Origin: Oscillospiraceae bacterium
Lineage (GTDB): Bacteria; Bacillota; Clostridia; Oscillospirales; UBA644
NCBI GenBank assembly: GCA_015067385.1
Contig: SVMP01000077.1
Span: forward strand, 1 to 9,764
Direction: 5' to 3'
Length of the DNA stretch: 9,764 nt
The translations under genes were made by a program, and so were the position numbers. The notes beneath the pieces are model-generated. The model saw only the letters and a list, made by a program, of their open reading frames with translations. It had not been told where the DNA came from and did no database searches. Positions 1 to 6,909 of the stretch are shown piece after piece. How positions within the stretch are numbered: position 1 is the stretch's first letter; every line of letters starts with the position of its first letter.

Positions 1-1
1 T

Positions 2-817
2 TTCGATGACAAAACAAAGACCGACCTTGCTGTTCGCGCTATAAAAAAGAACACTGCAGAGCTCGGCGAACTTCCCGGCCTTCTGATGCGCGCGGCTGAC
101 GCGTTAAAGCTCGTTAAAGATATGCCCTCAACCGTTAGAATTAAACTTAAACAGAGAAATGTTACACTCACTTCCGGCAACGTTGTTGCTGAGATCAAGG
201 GTGAAATTGATAACGAAAAAATGGCGTTTACAGCTCATTACGACAGCACACGTTATTCCAAAGGCGCATGGGATAACGCTTCGGGCTGTGCAAATCTGAT
301 GTCTCTTTATTCTTATTATATCAAGAACAGACCGATGAGAACCGTTCGTTTTATCTGGTGCGGAAGCGAAGAACTCGGGCTTCTGGGCAGCAAAGCGTAC
401 GTTAAAGCACACAAAGAAGAGCTTGACGAATTTGTTCTTGGCATGAACATCGACATGACCGGTACAATTATCGGCAACGATATTGCTTGCGTTTCGGGCG
501 ATGATGCAATCAAGGCATTTATGCAGTTCTGCGCCGCAGAGATAGCATTTCCCGTTTCTGTTTCAACAGGTGTTTTCCCCAGCGACTCTACACCGTTCGC
601 ACATGCAGGCGTGCCTTTCGTTATCTTCCAGCGCGGCGGTCAGGGCGGTATGCATTCGAGAAACGACGTAATAACAGCGCTTTCGGAAGAATCTTTGAGA
701 AAAACAACGGAATATATCCGCTTCACTTCCGAACGTATGCTCAACTCTAAAAAATTCCCCGCACCCAGAAATATTCCGCAGAATATTAAAGAAGAACTGG
801 ATAGATATTGTAAATAA
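2..817 (+). CDS. M28-family zinc metallopeptidase (3' part, 5' end outside window)
   Basis: Hydrolyses peptide bonds with two zinc ions, as an aminopeptidase or related exopeptidase; the substrate cannot be told from sequence. The frame is open from base 2, so the true start is upstream and the Met at 86 is internal. Numbered from that Met, the metal and catalytic residues of family M28 are all visible in order: His51 (AHYDS), Asp63 (WDNASG), the Glu pair 95-96 (GSEELGLLGS), Asp123 (MNIDMTG) and His190 (GMHSRND). The stretch before His51, rich in beta-strand-like residues and ending in a short GEIDNEKMAFTAHYDS run, resembles the link between a protease-associated insert and the peptidase core. 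No signal peptide can be judged because the N-terminus is missing. The gene is followed at once by a terminator, so it ends its transcription unit. The family call is firm; the specificity is open. Confidence 0.88.
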   Translation, partial: FDDKTKTDLAVRAIKKNTAELGELPGLLMRAADALKLVKDMPSTVRIKLKQRNVTLTSGNVVAEIKGEIDNEKMAFTAHYDSTRYSKGAWDNASGCANLMSLYSYYIKNRPMRTVRFIWCGSEELGLLGSKAYVKAHKEELDEFVLGMNIDMTGTIIGNDIACVSGDDAIKAFMQFCAAEIAFPVSVSTGVFPSDSTPFAHAGVPFVIFQRGGQGGMHSRNDVITALSEESLRKTTEYIRFTSERMLNSKKFPAPRNIPQNIKEELDRYCK

Positions 818-825
818 TTAACCCG

Positions 826-864
826 ACTCGGTAGTTTTACGGCTACCGAGTTTATCTTTATCTT
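826..864 (+). terminator. Rho-independent terminator after the M28 peptidase gene
   Basis: A perfect 9-bp stem, ACTCGGTAG (826-834) with CTACCGAGT (843-851), encloses an 8-base loop and is followed by a T-rich tail (851-864). It lies 9 bases after the peptidase stop codon. Confidence 0.85.
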
Positions 865-924
865 TATAAACAAAAAAAATGTTACATACAAATAATAATT
901 TCATAATATTCAACTAAAGACATC

Positions 925-953
925 TTGAATTTCAGCCCAATTTATGCTATGAT
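925..953 (+). promoter_or_regulatory. Sigma-A-type promoter for the permease pair
   Basis: TTGAAT (925-930) and TATGAT (948-953) are separated by 17 bases, and a TGC triplet (945-947) gives an extended -10. An overlapping TATAAT sits at 953-958. Transcription would start about 20 bases before the Shine-Dalgarno AAGGAG at 969-974. Confidence 0.65.
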
Positions 954-982
954 ATAATCAGACTAAATAAGGAGATGATCAA

Positions 983-2536
983 ATGTTCCGCATTTATTTA
1001 ACCGAAGCATTCAAAAATATCAAGGCAAATATAACGCTGTCTGTTATTATTGTTTTGCTCTTCACGTTTCTTATTCAGATCGTCAGCTATTCTTTTGCAT
1101 GGGTGACGTATCATTTTTGGTCTGATGATCTCTATAATTCAGGAATGATCAACAACGAAGCATATATTGAATATTCTGTGTATTCTATCAGACAAAAATC
1201 AGGTTCGGAATATGACCCAAACGTCTTTATATCTGAAGTAAGAGGAATTAACCATGAGGATAATAGTAAGATAATAATTCCCTTAACCGAAGAAGAAATA
1301 GCATACAATGATTCGGTTATAGCATCATATAACAAACTGTCTGAACAGTTAGATAATATTGACGGATATATTTTTGCTGACAGAAAATGGGGGGTTTTTT
1401 TATTCGACAACGGAAGCGGATATGAGTTATCCGAACAGGCAAAAGGGCGTGCGATCAATTATGGTGATAATGAGTATAGTATTATGAATTATACAAACAT
1501 CGGGTATACAATTGATGAAATACGTCAATTCTGCACCTATAACGTAGTATCTATGGACCTTGAAACCATACTCATGGAAGGCTTTACATATTGCGAGGGT
1601 GAAGGATTTACAGAAGAAAATCTCGATTTTGAATACCTGATAAAAGAAGACGGCACACTACCGACTATCCCTATCGTTATGGGCTATGATTTCAGAGAAT
1701 ATTTTGAAATTGGGGATGTACTCCTCAATCCTGATACCCAAAACGAGATTAATATGAGAAATGAAGGTCGTAGCGGACCGGGATTTCGCGATCAGCAATA
1801 TGCCCGCTTTGTTGTAGTAGGTTTTCTTGAAGAAAGCACCACTTTGGAACACGGTCCCGGAGTAAGAAGCAGCGTTGACCAATATATAATAATTCCCCAG
1901 GTTCCAAATACTCAAAAATATTTTCCGAACGGTTATATAAAAAATCAAATACAGGATTTTTATCGAAAAATTCCCAATAAACTTGTTTATATCGAAAAAG
2001 AAAACGAGGTTCAGACGGTTGAAGCATTATCAAAAGCTTTCTCGGAAGATACAGTAGCCGGTCAGTACTTTTACCTTGACAAAAACACACAGGCAAACAA
2101 GGTTTATAAACAGATGTATAAAGACAGAATGATCAACTATGCGCTGATCGCAGGTTCAACGCTTATCTTCTGCTCTACAGTCATTATTTTAGTCATTATA
2201 AATAAATTCAAGAGAAATATTAAAGATATAGCAATACACCGTCTTGTCGGTGCAACGATTGGCGACAATATTAAATCATACATTCTCGAGTTTGCGATCT
2301 ATCTTTTATGCGCAGATATCCTATCGCATTATGTTTATATAATCTATGCTTTTGATCGAACATCTGGCGTCCTTAGCGGTTTTTGGATGAGTATGATGAT
2401 CGGAGGGGTTCGGGTTAGGATGATGTATCCGCTTATGATAGCAATAAACATTTTGATTCTTCTGATCGTCGGTCTTGTTGCATATATTTGTTCTTCAAAA
2501 ATCGACACAGCATCGATCATTAAAGGTAAGGAATAA
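983..2536 (+). CDS. FtsX/MacB-type ABC transporter permease, first of a pair
   Basis: Predicted cytoplasmic-membrane permease half of an ABC system of the FtsX-like superfamily. A single helix near residues 16-42 is followed by a large outside domain (about 45-380) and three C-terminal helices (about 385-408, 432-452 and 482-503). The loop after the second helix carries the family signature around IAIHRLVGA (416-424), the part that usually contacts the ATPase. The protein ends in a typical IDTASIIKGKE tail. At 517 residues it is longer than simple MacB-like permeases because of the large outside domain, which I do not recognise. The ATG at 983 has AAGGAG eight bases upstream. The stop codon lies 12 bases before the next gene, whose ribosome site overlaps it, so the two are probably translated together. 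No ATP-binding partner is next to it, so function in transport, peptide resistance or cell-envelope signalling cannot be chosen. Confidence 0.8.
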   Translation: MFRIYLTEAFKNIKANITLSVIIVLLFTFLIQIVSYSFAWVTYHFWSDDLYNSGMINNEAYIEYSVYSIRQKSGSEYDPNVFISEVRGINHEDNSKIIIPLTEEEIAYNDSVIASYNKLSEQLDNIDGYIFADRKWGVFLFDNGSGYELSEQAKGRAINYGDNEYSIMNYTNIGYTIDEIRQFCTYNVVSMDLETILMEGFTYCEGEGFTEENLDFEYLIKEDGTLPTIPIVMGYDFREYFEIGDVLLNPDTQNEINMRNEGRSGPGFRDQQYARFVVVGFLEESTTLEHGPGVRSSVDQYIIIPQVPNTQKYFPNGYIKNQIQDFYRKIPNKLVYIEKENEVQTVEALSKAFSEDTVAGQYFYLDKNTQANKVYKQMYKDRMINYALIAGSTLIFCSTVIILVIINKFKRNIKDIAIHRLVGATIGDNIKSYILEFAIYLLCADILSHYVYIIYAFDRTSGVLSGFWMSMMIGGVRVRMMYPLMIAINILILLIVGLVAYICSSKIDTASIIKGKE

Positions 2537-2548
2537 GGAGGAACGGTT

Positions 2549-3598
2549 ATGAAAAAAATAAATATAAACGGCTTTATTATAGGCATAGCGTTCTTTCTTG
2601 CATCGTTTTTTGTCGTAATATTCGTTAATCAGCTCGATATGAATCAAACGAATAACAGAAACTTTGATATGTTCAACGGCCCTGAATCAAAGAAATTCAA
2701 GGTTACATGCACAGACACATTTTTACTTTCCCCTTGGGATTACGGCAATGATTTTGTAATGTACAATATTATCCACGAGTCAAACTACACCTATGACAGT
2801 GACTGGGTACGTGTTGTTTACGGAAAAGGTGAATTTCCAACCCCTCAAATGAGAACAGGCCAATTTTTCACCGAAGATCAGATGCGTTCTTCCGAACCGC
2901 TTTGTGTTATAGGAACGAACGTAAGCGAAAGAAGCACCGAAACGATTGACGGCGAAGATTATTTCACTTTTGAAGGCGTTCGTTACCGTGTTATCGGGCA
3001 TATGGGAACAAACAAAACAACAGACCTTGATGTTATGGTAATGCTAAACTGGGGCGGATATTTTGCATCTAAAAAAGTTTGTTCGGGAACATATCTTATC
3101 GACTCTGACAGCAATTCCGCAATAGAATCGGCATTTTCAAAGGCAAAAGAAGATGTTGAAGAAAGCGGATCGGGATTTTTACCGCTTGTTTATAAATCAA
3201 CCATACGCTCTTTTGATGATTACAGTAAAATGTTTTATCCTATAGCAATGGTCGTTTTGTTATTAAGCATAGTCGTTATAAGCATTTTTTACGTTGATAG
3301 TATTTCGTATCAGATTGCAGTCAAAAAACTTGTGGGTATCTCAATGCCAATACTGTTTTTTGAAATCGTACTTAAATTTATTAAATATGCATTCACAGGA
3401 CTTGTTCTTGCATTGGGTTCAATGATCGCATTATCGTTCAACGAAGCATACGCAAGCAGCGAGATAGGATATTTTACAGTTATAACACCATTGACAGTTG
3501 TTTTCGCAGCGATTGTAACGGTTGTTCTTGCAGTCGTTCTTTCCATTGTCCCCATTATCGCAATTTATAAAATTGATACAAGTGAAAAGTTAAAGTAA
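2549..3598 (+). CDS. FtsX/MacB-type ABC transporter permease, second of a pair
   Basis: A second, different permease of the same superfamily, 349 residues. It has one N-terminal helix (about 7-27), an outside domain (about 30-228) and three C-terminal helices (about 230-250, 272-292 and 310-340). The coupling-loop motif after the second helix is IAVKKLVG (about 256-263), with Lys where the first permease has Arg. The tail YKIDTSEKLK matches the usual MacB/FtsX ending. The Shine-Dalgarno AAGGAGG (2535-2541) overlaps the stop codon of the gene before, which suggests coupled translation. Together the two proteins would form a heterodimeric membrane core. The extracellular part looks unlike that of the first protein and was not recognised. 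A shared terminator follows. Confidence 0.8.
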   Translation: MKKININGFIIGIAFFLASFFVVIFVNQLDMNQTNNRNFDMFNGPESKKFKVTCTDTFLLSPWDYGNDFVMYNIIHESNYTYDSDWVRVVYGKGEFPTPQMRTGQFFTEDQMRSSEPLCVIGTNVSERSTETIDGEDYFTFEGVRYRVIGHMGTNKTTDLDVMVMLNWGGYFASKKVCSGTYLIDSDSNSAIESAFSKAKEDVEESGSGFLPLVYKSTIRSFDDYSKMFYPIAMVVLLLSIVVISIFYVDSISYQIAVKKLVGISMPILFFEIVLKFIKYAFTGLVLALGSMIALSFNEAYASSEIGYFTVITPLTVVFAAIVTVVLAVVLSIVPIIAIYKIDTSEKLK

Positions 3599-3607
3599 TA
3601 CATAAAC

Positions 3608-3648
3608 AGAACTCCGAGATAAACTCGGAGTTCTTGATCTTTTATTGA
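3608..3648. terminator. Bidirectional terminator between convergent units
   Basis: An 11-bp perfect stem, AGAACTCCGAG (3608-3618) with CTCGGAGTTCT (3624-3634), has a 5-base loop. On the plus strand it is followed by a moderately T-rich stretch. It is placed to end both the permease pair and the minus-strand carboxypeptidase-Nudix operon. Confidence 0.8.
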
Positions 3649-4091
3649 ATTACGGGGGCAGTGTCGAAGCCGTCGGTCCATTCGCCGAAGAGTTCGATAG
3701 GTTTATCGGAGAAGAAGGCGGGCAGGTAAAAATCGAAGTTCATGGAGAGGTTCATATTGGGAAGATCTTCTTTTTTTGCCCAAAACACCCTACCCTCGTC
3801 CGTGCCCTCGCTGAGTGTGCCCGAAAACTCTGTAGCGCGGAAGAGGTATTCAACATAGCGGTCGGGAGAATCTTTTTTCGCCCAGTTAACGATGCCGCAG
3901 AGCACGGGATTTTTGATATCAAGCCCTGTTTCCTCTTTGATCTCACGGATAGCGCAGGCTGTAAAGCTTTCGCCTGTTTCGATATGACCGCCGGGAAAAC
4001 AAATGCCCAGATATTTTTTCAGACGGTCGATAACGACAACTTCGCCTGTTTTCTCGTTTTCTACCATTATCATGGTTGTTAATTCATTCAT
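3642..4091 (-). CDS. Nudix hydrolase (MutT-like)
   Basis: A 149-residue cytoplasmic enzyme expected to cleave a nucleoside diphosphate linked to another group, possibly an oxidised nucleotide. The Nudix box is complete: Gly35, Glu41, Arg49, Glu50, Glu53, Glu54 and Gly56 fit GX5EX7REXXEEXG, with the metal-binding REIKEETG core. The segment before it, ICFPGGHIETGE, is typical. The gene follows the carboxypeptidase gene with a gap of two bases, and its ribosome site (AAGGAA, 4097-4102) lies in the last codons of that gene, so both are surely in one operon. The pairing with a wall enzyme gives no clear hint of substrate. MutT-type 8-oxo-dGTP cleanup is one possibility among several Nudix activities. 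Confidence 0.88.
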   Translation of the reverse strand: MNELTTMIMVENEKTGEVVVIDRLKKYLGICFPGGHIETGESFTACAIREIKEETGLDIKNPVLCGIVNWAKKDSPDRYVEYLFRATEFSGTLSEGTDEGRVFWAKKEDLPNMNLSMNFDFYLPAFFSDKPIELFGEWTDGFDTAPVIQ

Positions 4092-4093
4092 AA

Positions 4094-4963
4094 TTATTCC
4101 TTTGCTCCGTAAAGTTCGATAAATTCTTCAAAGCAGATGCCCTCGGACATAATAAATTCGGCGTATTCCCGACCGACATAACGGTAATGCCAGGGTTCAA
4201 AGATTATCTTTGTTATATCGGTTTTATCTTTGGGATAACGAAGGATAAAGCCGTATTTGGCGGCATTTTCTTTAAGCCATTTTGCGGCATCTGTATTTTC
4301 ATAACCTGCGTTAAGTCGTTGATATGATGGGGTTACGATATCAAGGGCAAGCCCTGTATGGTGTTCACTTGTACCAGGAACTGCAACGATAGTCGCAGCT
4401 TTTATTTTTGCATCCTCTTCAGAGTAGCCTTCAGCGATAAGATCGTTAATTTTATTGTTAAACAACCTTGTCTGAAGTTCAACATCACGAATCGACGAGC
4501 AGATCTGAAGCTCTATCCCCTCTTCTTTTGCATCGGCGATCATCTGTTTTGCAAACGGTGCGGCACGGCTGTCAAGGTAATAATTGCCCTGCACCTGTTC
4601 TTTTTCGAAGGAATGATCTTCGGGCAAAAAATTATCGGGGTTGACAAGAATGAGGTTCCAGAGTGTTGTATCAACAGTCATTTTTTCTTCGGAAGCGACA
4701 TTCTCGGGTTCTTCCTGAACGATAGGTTGTTCGGTTTGTTCATTCTGCTGCTCCGAGGATTCTGTCTGATTCGGTAAAATCGGAGCATTTTCTAAAATTT
4801 CGGGATCGTCTTGAATTTCGGCGGTATTGTTTTCCTGAATTTGATCATCCCGATCCGATTCATTTTGAGCCGATGGGGATGTTAAAACGAAAACGATCAA
4901 AACAAGGCCGACAAAAATCAGAACAAGTCCCAAAGCAAGTCCGCTGTTTTGTTTTTTTCTCAT
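4094..4963 (-). CDS. Membrane-anchored VanY/DdcB-like D,D-carboxypeptidase (M15B)
   Basis: Predicted zinc carboxypeptidase that removes the terminal D-Ala from peptidoglycan stem peptides, working outside the membrane. The 289-residue protein has a short basic start, one hydrophobic anchor (about 9-27), an acidic Gln/Glu/Asn-rich spacer (about 30-95) and a C-terminal M15B domain. Zinc ligands are His201 and Asp208 in the SEHHTGLALD motif and His259 in EPWHYRYVG, with Glu256 as the catalytic base. The domain also keeps the usual SSIRD and YGFILRYP segments. A Shine-Dalgarno-like AGGAC lies 7 bases before the ATG. It leads a two-gene operon with the Nudix hydrolase and is divergent from yqfC. 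Nothing nearby (no vanS/R, vanH or ligase) suggests glycopeptide resistance, so ordinary wall trimming or recycling is more likely. Confidence 0.88.
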   Translation of the reverse strand: MRKKQNSGLALGLVLIFVGLVLIVFVLTSPSAQNESDRDDQIQENNTAEIQDDPEILENAPILPNQTESSEQQNEQTEQPIVQEEPENVASEEKMTVDTTLWNLILVNPDNFLPEDHSFEKEQVQGNYYLDSRAAPFAKQMIADAKEEGIELQICSSIRDVELQTRLFNNKINDLIAEGYSEEDAKIKAATIVAVPGTSEHHTGLALDIVTPSYQRLNAGYENTDAAKWLKENAAKYGFILRYPKDKTDITKIIFEPWHYRYVGREYAEFIMSEGICFEEFIELYGAKE

Positions 4964-4998
4964 AAGTAAAGTCCTATCATATGTGTATTGGGAAATAT

Positions 4999-5027
4999 AT
5001 TATAACACAGACGGTTTTATTTGTCAA
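4999..5027 (-). promoter_or_regulatory. Perfect-consensus sigma-A promoter of the carboxypeptidase-Nudix operon
   Basis: Read on the minus strand, TTGACA (5027-5022) and TATAAT (5004-4999) are separated by exactly 17 bases. This matches the vegetative consensus at all twelve positions, about 36 bases before the start codon, so basal expression is probably strong. Confidence 0.85.
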
Positions 5028-5080
5028 TAAATTCAGAATAAATCGTAATATTGAACAATATAATTTACAGGGTGATACTT

Positions 5081-5323
5081 TTGAAAAAACAAGGGGATAA
5101 AAAAGTCGAATTCAAAGGACTTCAAATAGAATTTTATTCAAACAGCCAAGTTACCTTCGAAAATCCGAACAATGTTGAAATACTTGAATACAACACAGAA
5201 ACGGTTCGGATAGGAAGCGAAAAGAACAGAGTAAGGATATACGGAAAGATGCTGGATATTGGATACATATCTCCTCGACGTGTGATGGTCAGAGGAGAAT
5301 TAACTTCATTGGAGTTTGAATAA
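5081..5323 (+). CDS. yqfC: Sporulation protein YqfC (YabP/YqfC family)
   Basis: A small (80-residue) protein of the YabP/YqfC family, made in the mother cell during endospore formation; its biochemical role is not established. The family pattern of short beta strands is visible: QIEFYSNSQVTFENPNN, then VRIGSEKNRVRIYGKMLDI, then the MVRGELTSLEF ending. The partner gene yqfD follows after one base, the standard order in spore formers. No ATG is available. Candidate starts are TTG 5051, GTG 5072 and TTG 5081. I prefer TTG 5081 because AGGGTGAT (5069-5076), a good match to the 3' end of 16S rRNA, lies four bases before it; a start at 5051 has no ribosome site. The gene is divergent from the carboxypeptidase operon. 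The family call rests on sequence pattern plus the adjacent yqfD. Confidence 0.85.
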   Translation: MKKQGDKKVEFKGLQIEFYSNSQVTFENPNNVEILEYNTETVRIGSEKNRVRIYGKMLDIGYISPRRVMVRGELTSLEFE

Positions 5324-5324
5324 T

Positions 5325-6548
5325 ATGAATATTTTCGAATGGCTAACGGGGTATTGTACCGTTGAAATAAGAAGTTGGTACTGCGAACGAATAATCACGG
5401 CAGTAACAAAGGCAGGAATTGCGATATGGAACATTCAACGTATCGATGAAAAAACAATGCATATAAGAATAGGACTTTATGAAGATAAAGAGCTTATAGG
5501 CATCGTTGAATCCGAAAAAGAGAAACTAAGTCCTGATACGGAAATAAAAATTCTTGAAAAGGAAGGATTTATCCCGTGGTTATTTCAACACAAGATGAGA
5601 TCGGGATTTGTTGCGGGAGCAATTTTATGTTTAACTGCAATTATATTGATGTTTTCTATTATTTGGTCCATTGATACAAAAGGACTTCAAGCAATTTCAC
5701 CGATAGATTTTTCGAACGCACTTGAAAAGAACGGATTGTATGTCGGAGCTTTATCCGGCGGACACGATTTTGATGAAATACGTTTATCTTTAATGAGAGA
5801 GTTTAGCAATATAGCATATGTAACATTTAACATAAACGGAAGCAGACTTGAAATAGATGTAGAAGAAAGTACGATGCCGCCGGAAACCGTTGATAACCTT
5901 GAGTACAGAAACATAGTAGCGAAAGAAGACGGTGTATTGATACTGGCAGAAGCATATGAAGGGAAAATAAATGTAAAAGTAGGGCAAGCGGTTGAAAAAG
6001 GTGACCTTTTAGTAAGCGGGATTTTTCCGAGCAAAGAAATCGGATACAGACCGGTAAGAGCTTCTGCGAAAATGTTGGCATATACCAAAAGAACATATGA
6101 ATCGTTTACTCCGTACACTGTTACCGAATACGTTCATACAAAAGAATCGTGCAACAAATATGAAATATCTGTCTTCAATATAAAGATCCCCCTGCCCTTT
6201 CTCGGAAATCATTCATATGAATTTTTTGATACAAATGAGGAAACGGTTCATTTAACAGCCGGAGAAGATGTTTTGCCCGTAAGCATAAAAGTATCGAACA
6301 TCACAAAACTTGAAGCAAAAACACATACTTTAACAAAGAAAGAAGCAGAAGAGAAGCTCTTGGCAGAAATCAACGAAAGAATGAGACCGGACATCAACGG
6401 ACTCGAGGTAACAGACAAAACTGTAACATTCAGCGAAACAGAGCTCGGTCTTTATTGCAGAGTTGATTGTACGGTAATAGACGACATTGCATTCCCTCAA
6501 CCGATATATACCGAATTTATAGAAAGATTACCGACACAAAAAGAATAA
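5325..6548 (+). CDS. yqfD: Sporulation protein YqfD
   Basis: A 407-residue membrane protein of the YqfD family, needed for efficient sporulation in bacilli, where it is made in the mother cell under sigma-E; the exact activity is unknown. Visible parts are an N-terminal cytoplasmic domain opening MNIFEWLTGYCTVEI, one transmembrane helix (about 94-116) and a long outside part. That part includes the family's EEGxL-like VAKEDGVLILAEAYEGKINVKVGQ region, which resembles a lipoyl-like hairpin (VKVGQAVEKGDLLVSG), and the conserved RPVRASAKMLAYTKRTYE segment. The ATG at 5325 is chosen: it lies one base after the yqfC stop, with GGAG (5311-5314) ten bases upstream. A TTG at 5316 in the same frame would overlap yqfC and lacks a better site. 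In many relatives a phoH-like gene comes next; here a tRNA locus follows. Confidence 0.93.
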   Translation: MNIFEWLTGYCTVEIRSWYCERIITAVTKAGIAIWNIQRIDEKTMHIRIGLYEDKELIGIVESEKEKLSPDTEIKILEKEGFIPWLFQHKMRSGFVAGAILCLTAIILMFSIIWSIDTKGLQAISPIDFSNALEKNGLYVGALSGGHDFDEIRLSLMREFSNIAYVTFNINGSRLEIDVEESTMPPETVDNLEYRNIVAKEDGVLILAEAYEGKINVKVGQAVEKGDLLVSGIFPSKEIGYRPVRASAKMLAYTKRTYESFTPYTVTEYVHTKESCNKYEISVFNIKIPLPFLGNHSYEFFDTNEETVHLTAGEDVLPVSIKVSNITKLEAKTHTLTKKEAEEKLLAEINERMRPDINGLEVTDKTVTFSETELGLYCRVDCTVIDDIAFPQPIYTEFIERLPTQKE

Positions 6549-6556
6549 AAAGGGGC

Positions 6557-6585
6557 TTGACAACAAAGGGGAAATGTGGTATAAT
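6557..6585 (+). promoter_or_regulatory. Strong sigma-A promoter for the tRNA-Leu locus
   Basis: TTGACA (6557-6562) and TATAAT (6580-6585) are separated by 17 bases, with TGG before the -10 hexamer giving an extended -10. It begins nine bases after the yqfD stop codon and fires towards the two tRNA-Leu sequences. Consensus promoters of this quality are usual for stable RNA genes. Confidence 0.85.
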
Positions 6586-6595
6586 TATAAGGCTT

Positions 6596-6627
6596 GATAA
6601 AAGAGTAATATTTTATCCCCTTTTATC
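6596..6627 (+). repeat. Inverted repeat in the tRNA leader
   Basis: GATAAAAG (6596-6603) and CTTTTATC (6620-6627) form an 8-bp stem in the predicted leader RNA just before the first tRNA-like sequence. It might help RNA processing, but it is AT-rich and could be chance. Confidence 0.35.
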
Positions 6628-6640
6628 GTCAAATTAATAT

Positions 6641-6733
6641 GCGGGCATGGCGGAATTGGCAGACGCGCCAGATTCAGGTAGCGTTACCTTAGTGAAAGCC
6701 TTAACGACTTGTTACAAGTCCCGCCTCGGAGAC
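6641..6733 (+). pseudogene. Truncated tRNA-Leu(CAG), 5' half only
   Basis: Bases 6641-6679 are the 5' half of a leucine tRNA: acceptor strand GCGGGCA, the D arm with GGCGGAATTGGCAGACGC, the 5' anticodon-stem strand CCAGA and the loop TTCAGGT with anticodon CAG. They match the intact copy at 6817 except for two bases. From 6680 onwards the match is lost. The expected TCTGG stem partner, variable arm, TTCAAGT loop and TGCCCGC acceptor partner are absent. What follows has a self-paired hairpin (GACTTG-TTA-CAAGTC, 6706-6720) and a stretch AAGTCCCGCCTCGGAGACC (6716-6734) that resembles the 3' end of some other tRNA but cannot pair with this 5' end. I judge it unable to fold as a tRNA. It still lies under the strong promoter, so it should be transcribed. 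Confidence 0.75.
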
Positions 6734-6764
6734 CTCACTCCGTGTAAAAGTTAAAGGATAAAAC

Positions 6765-6809
6765 GTAATAGATAGAGTGACCTCTTCTCTATTCACTCTT
6801 CCCTATTAC
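6765..6809. repeat. Nested inverted repeat between the two tRNA-Leu copies
   Basis: GTAATAG (6765-6771) pairs with CTATTAC (6803-6809), and inside it AGAGTGA (6774-6780) pairs with TCACTCT (6793-6799). The small internal loop is AT against TCC and the end loop has 12 bases. The pyrimidine-rich right side (CTCTTCTCTATTCACTC, then CCCTATTACTT) has the look of short intergenic palindromic repeats found in clostridial genomes. Only one copy is seen here, so repeat status is inferred. Confidence 0.5.
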
Positions 6810-6816
6810 TTCATAT

Positions 6817-6903
6817 GCGGGTATGGCGGAATTGGCAGACGCGCTAGATTCAGGTTCTAGTTGAGGTTCCTTAGTGCAGGTTCAAGTCCTGTTACCCGCA
6901 CCA
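6817..6903 (+). tRNA. tRNA-Leu (anticodon CAG)
   Basis: A complete 87-base class II leucine tRNA with encoded CCA. The acceptor stem GCGGGTA (6817-6823) pairs with TACCCGC (6893-6899), then discriminator A6900 and CCA (6901-6903). The anticodon stem CTAGA/TCTAG encloses TTCAGGT, so the anticodon is CAG and the codon read is CUG. The variable arm is TGAGG-TT-CCTTA and the T arm GCAGG-TTCAAGT-CCTGT. A leucine discriminator A and a long variable arm support the identity. It shares its promoter with the half copy upstream and is followed by a terminator. Confidence 0.93.
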
Positions 6904-6909
6904 AGTCTT

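Noticed and set aside
3645..4082. Plus-strand 145-residue frame opposite the Nudix gene
   Set aside because: It is the antisense shadow of a gene with a complete Nudix box and has no recognisable domain.
4358..4777. Plus-strand 139-residue frame opposite the carboxypeptidase
   Set aside because: Antisense shadow; the minus strand carries full zinc motifs and a good promoter.
4094..4963. A vancomycin-resistance cluster around the VanY-like gene
   Set aside because: No vanH, ligase, vanX or two-component genes are present; the neighbours are a Nudix hydrolase and sporulation genes.
6641..6903. One tRNA-Leu gene with an intron in the anticodon loop
   Set aside because: The downstream copy contains its own complete 5' half, so the locus is not two exons around an intron.
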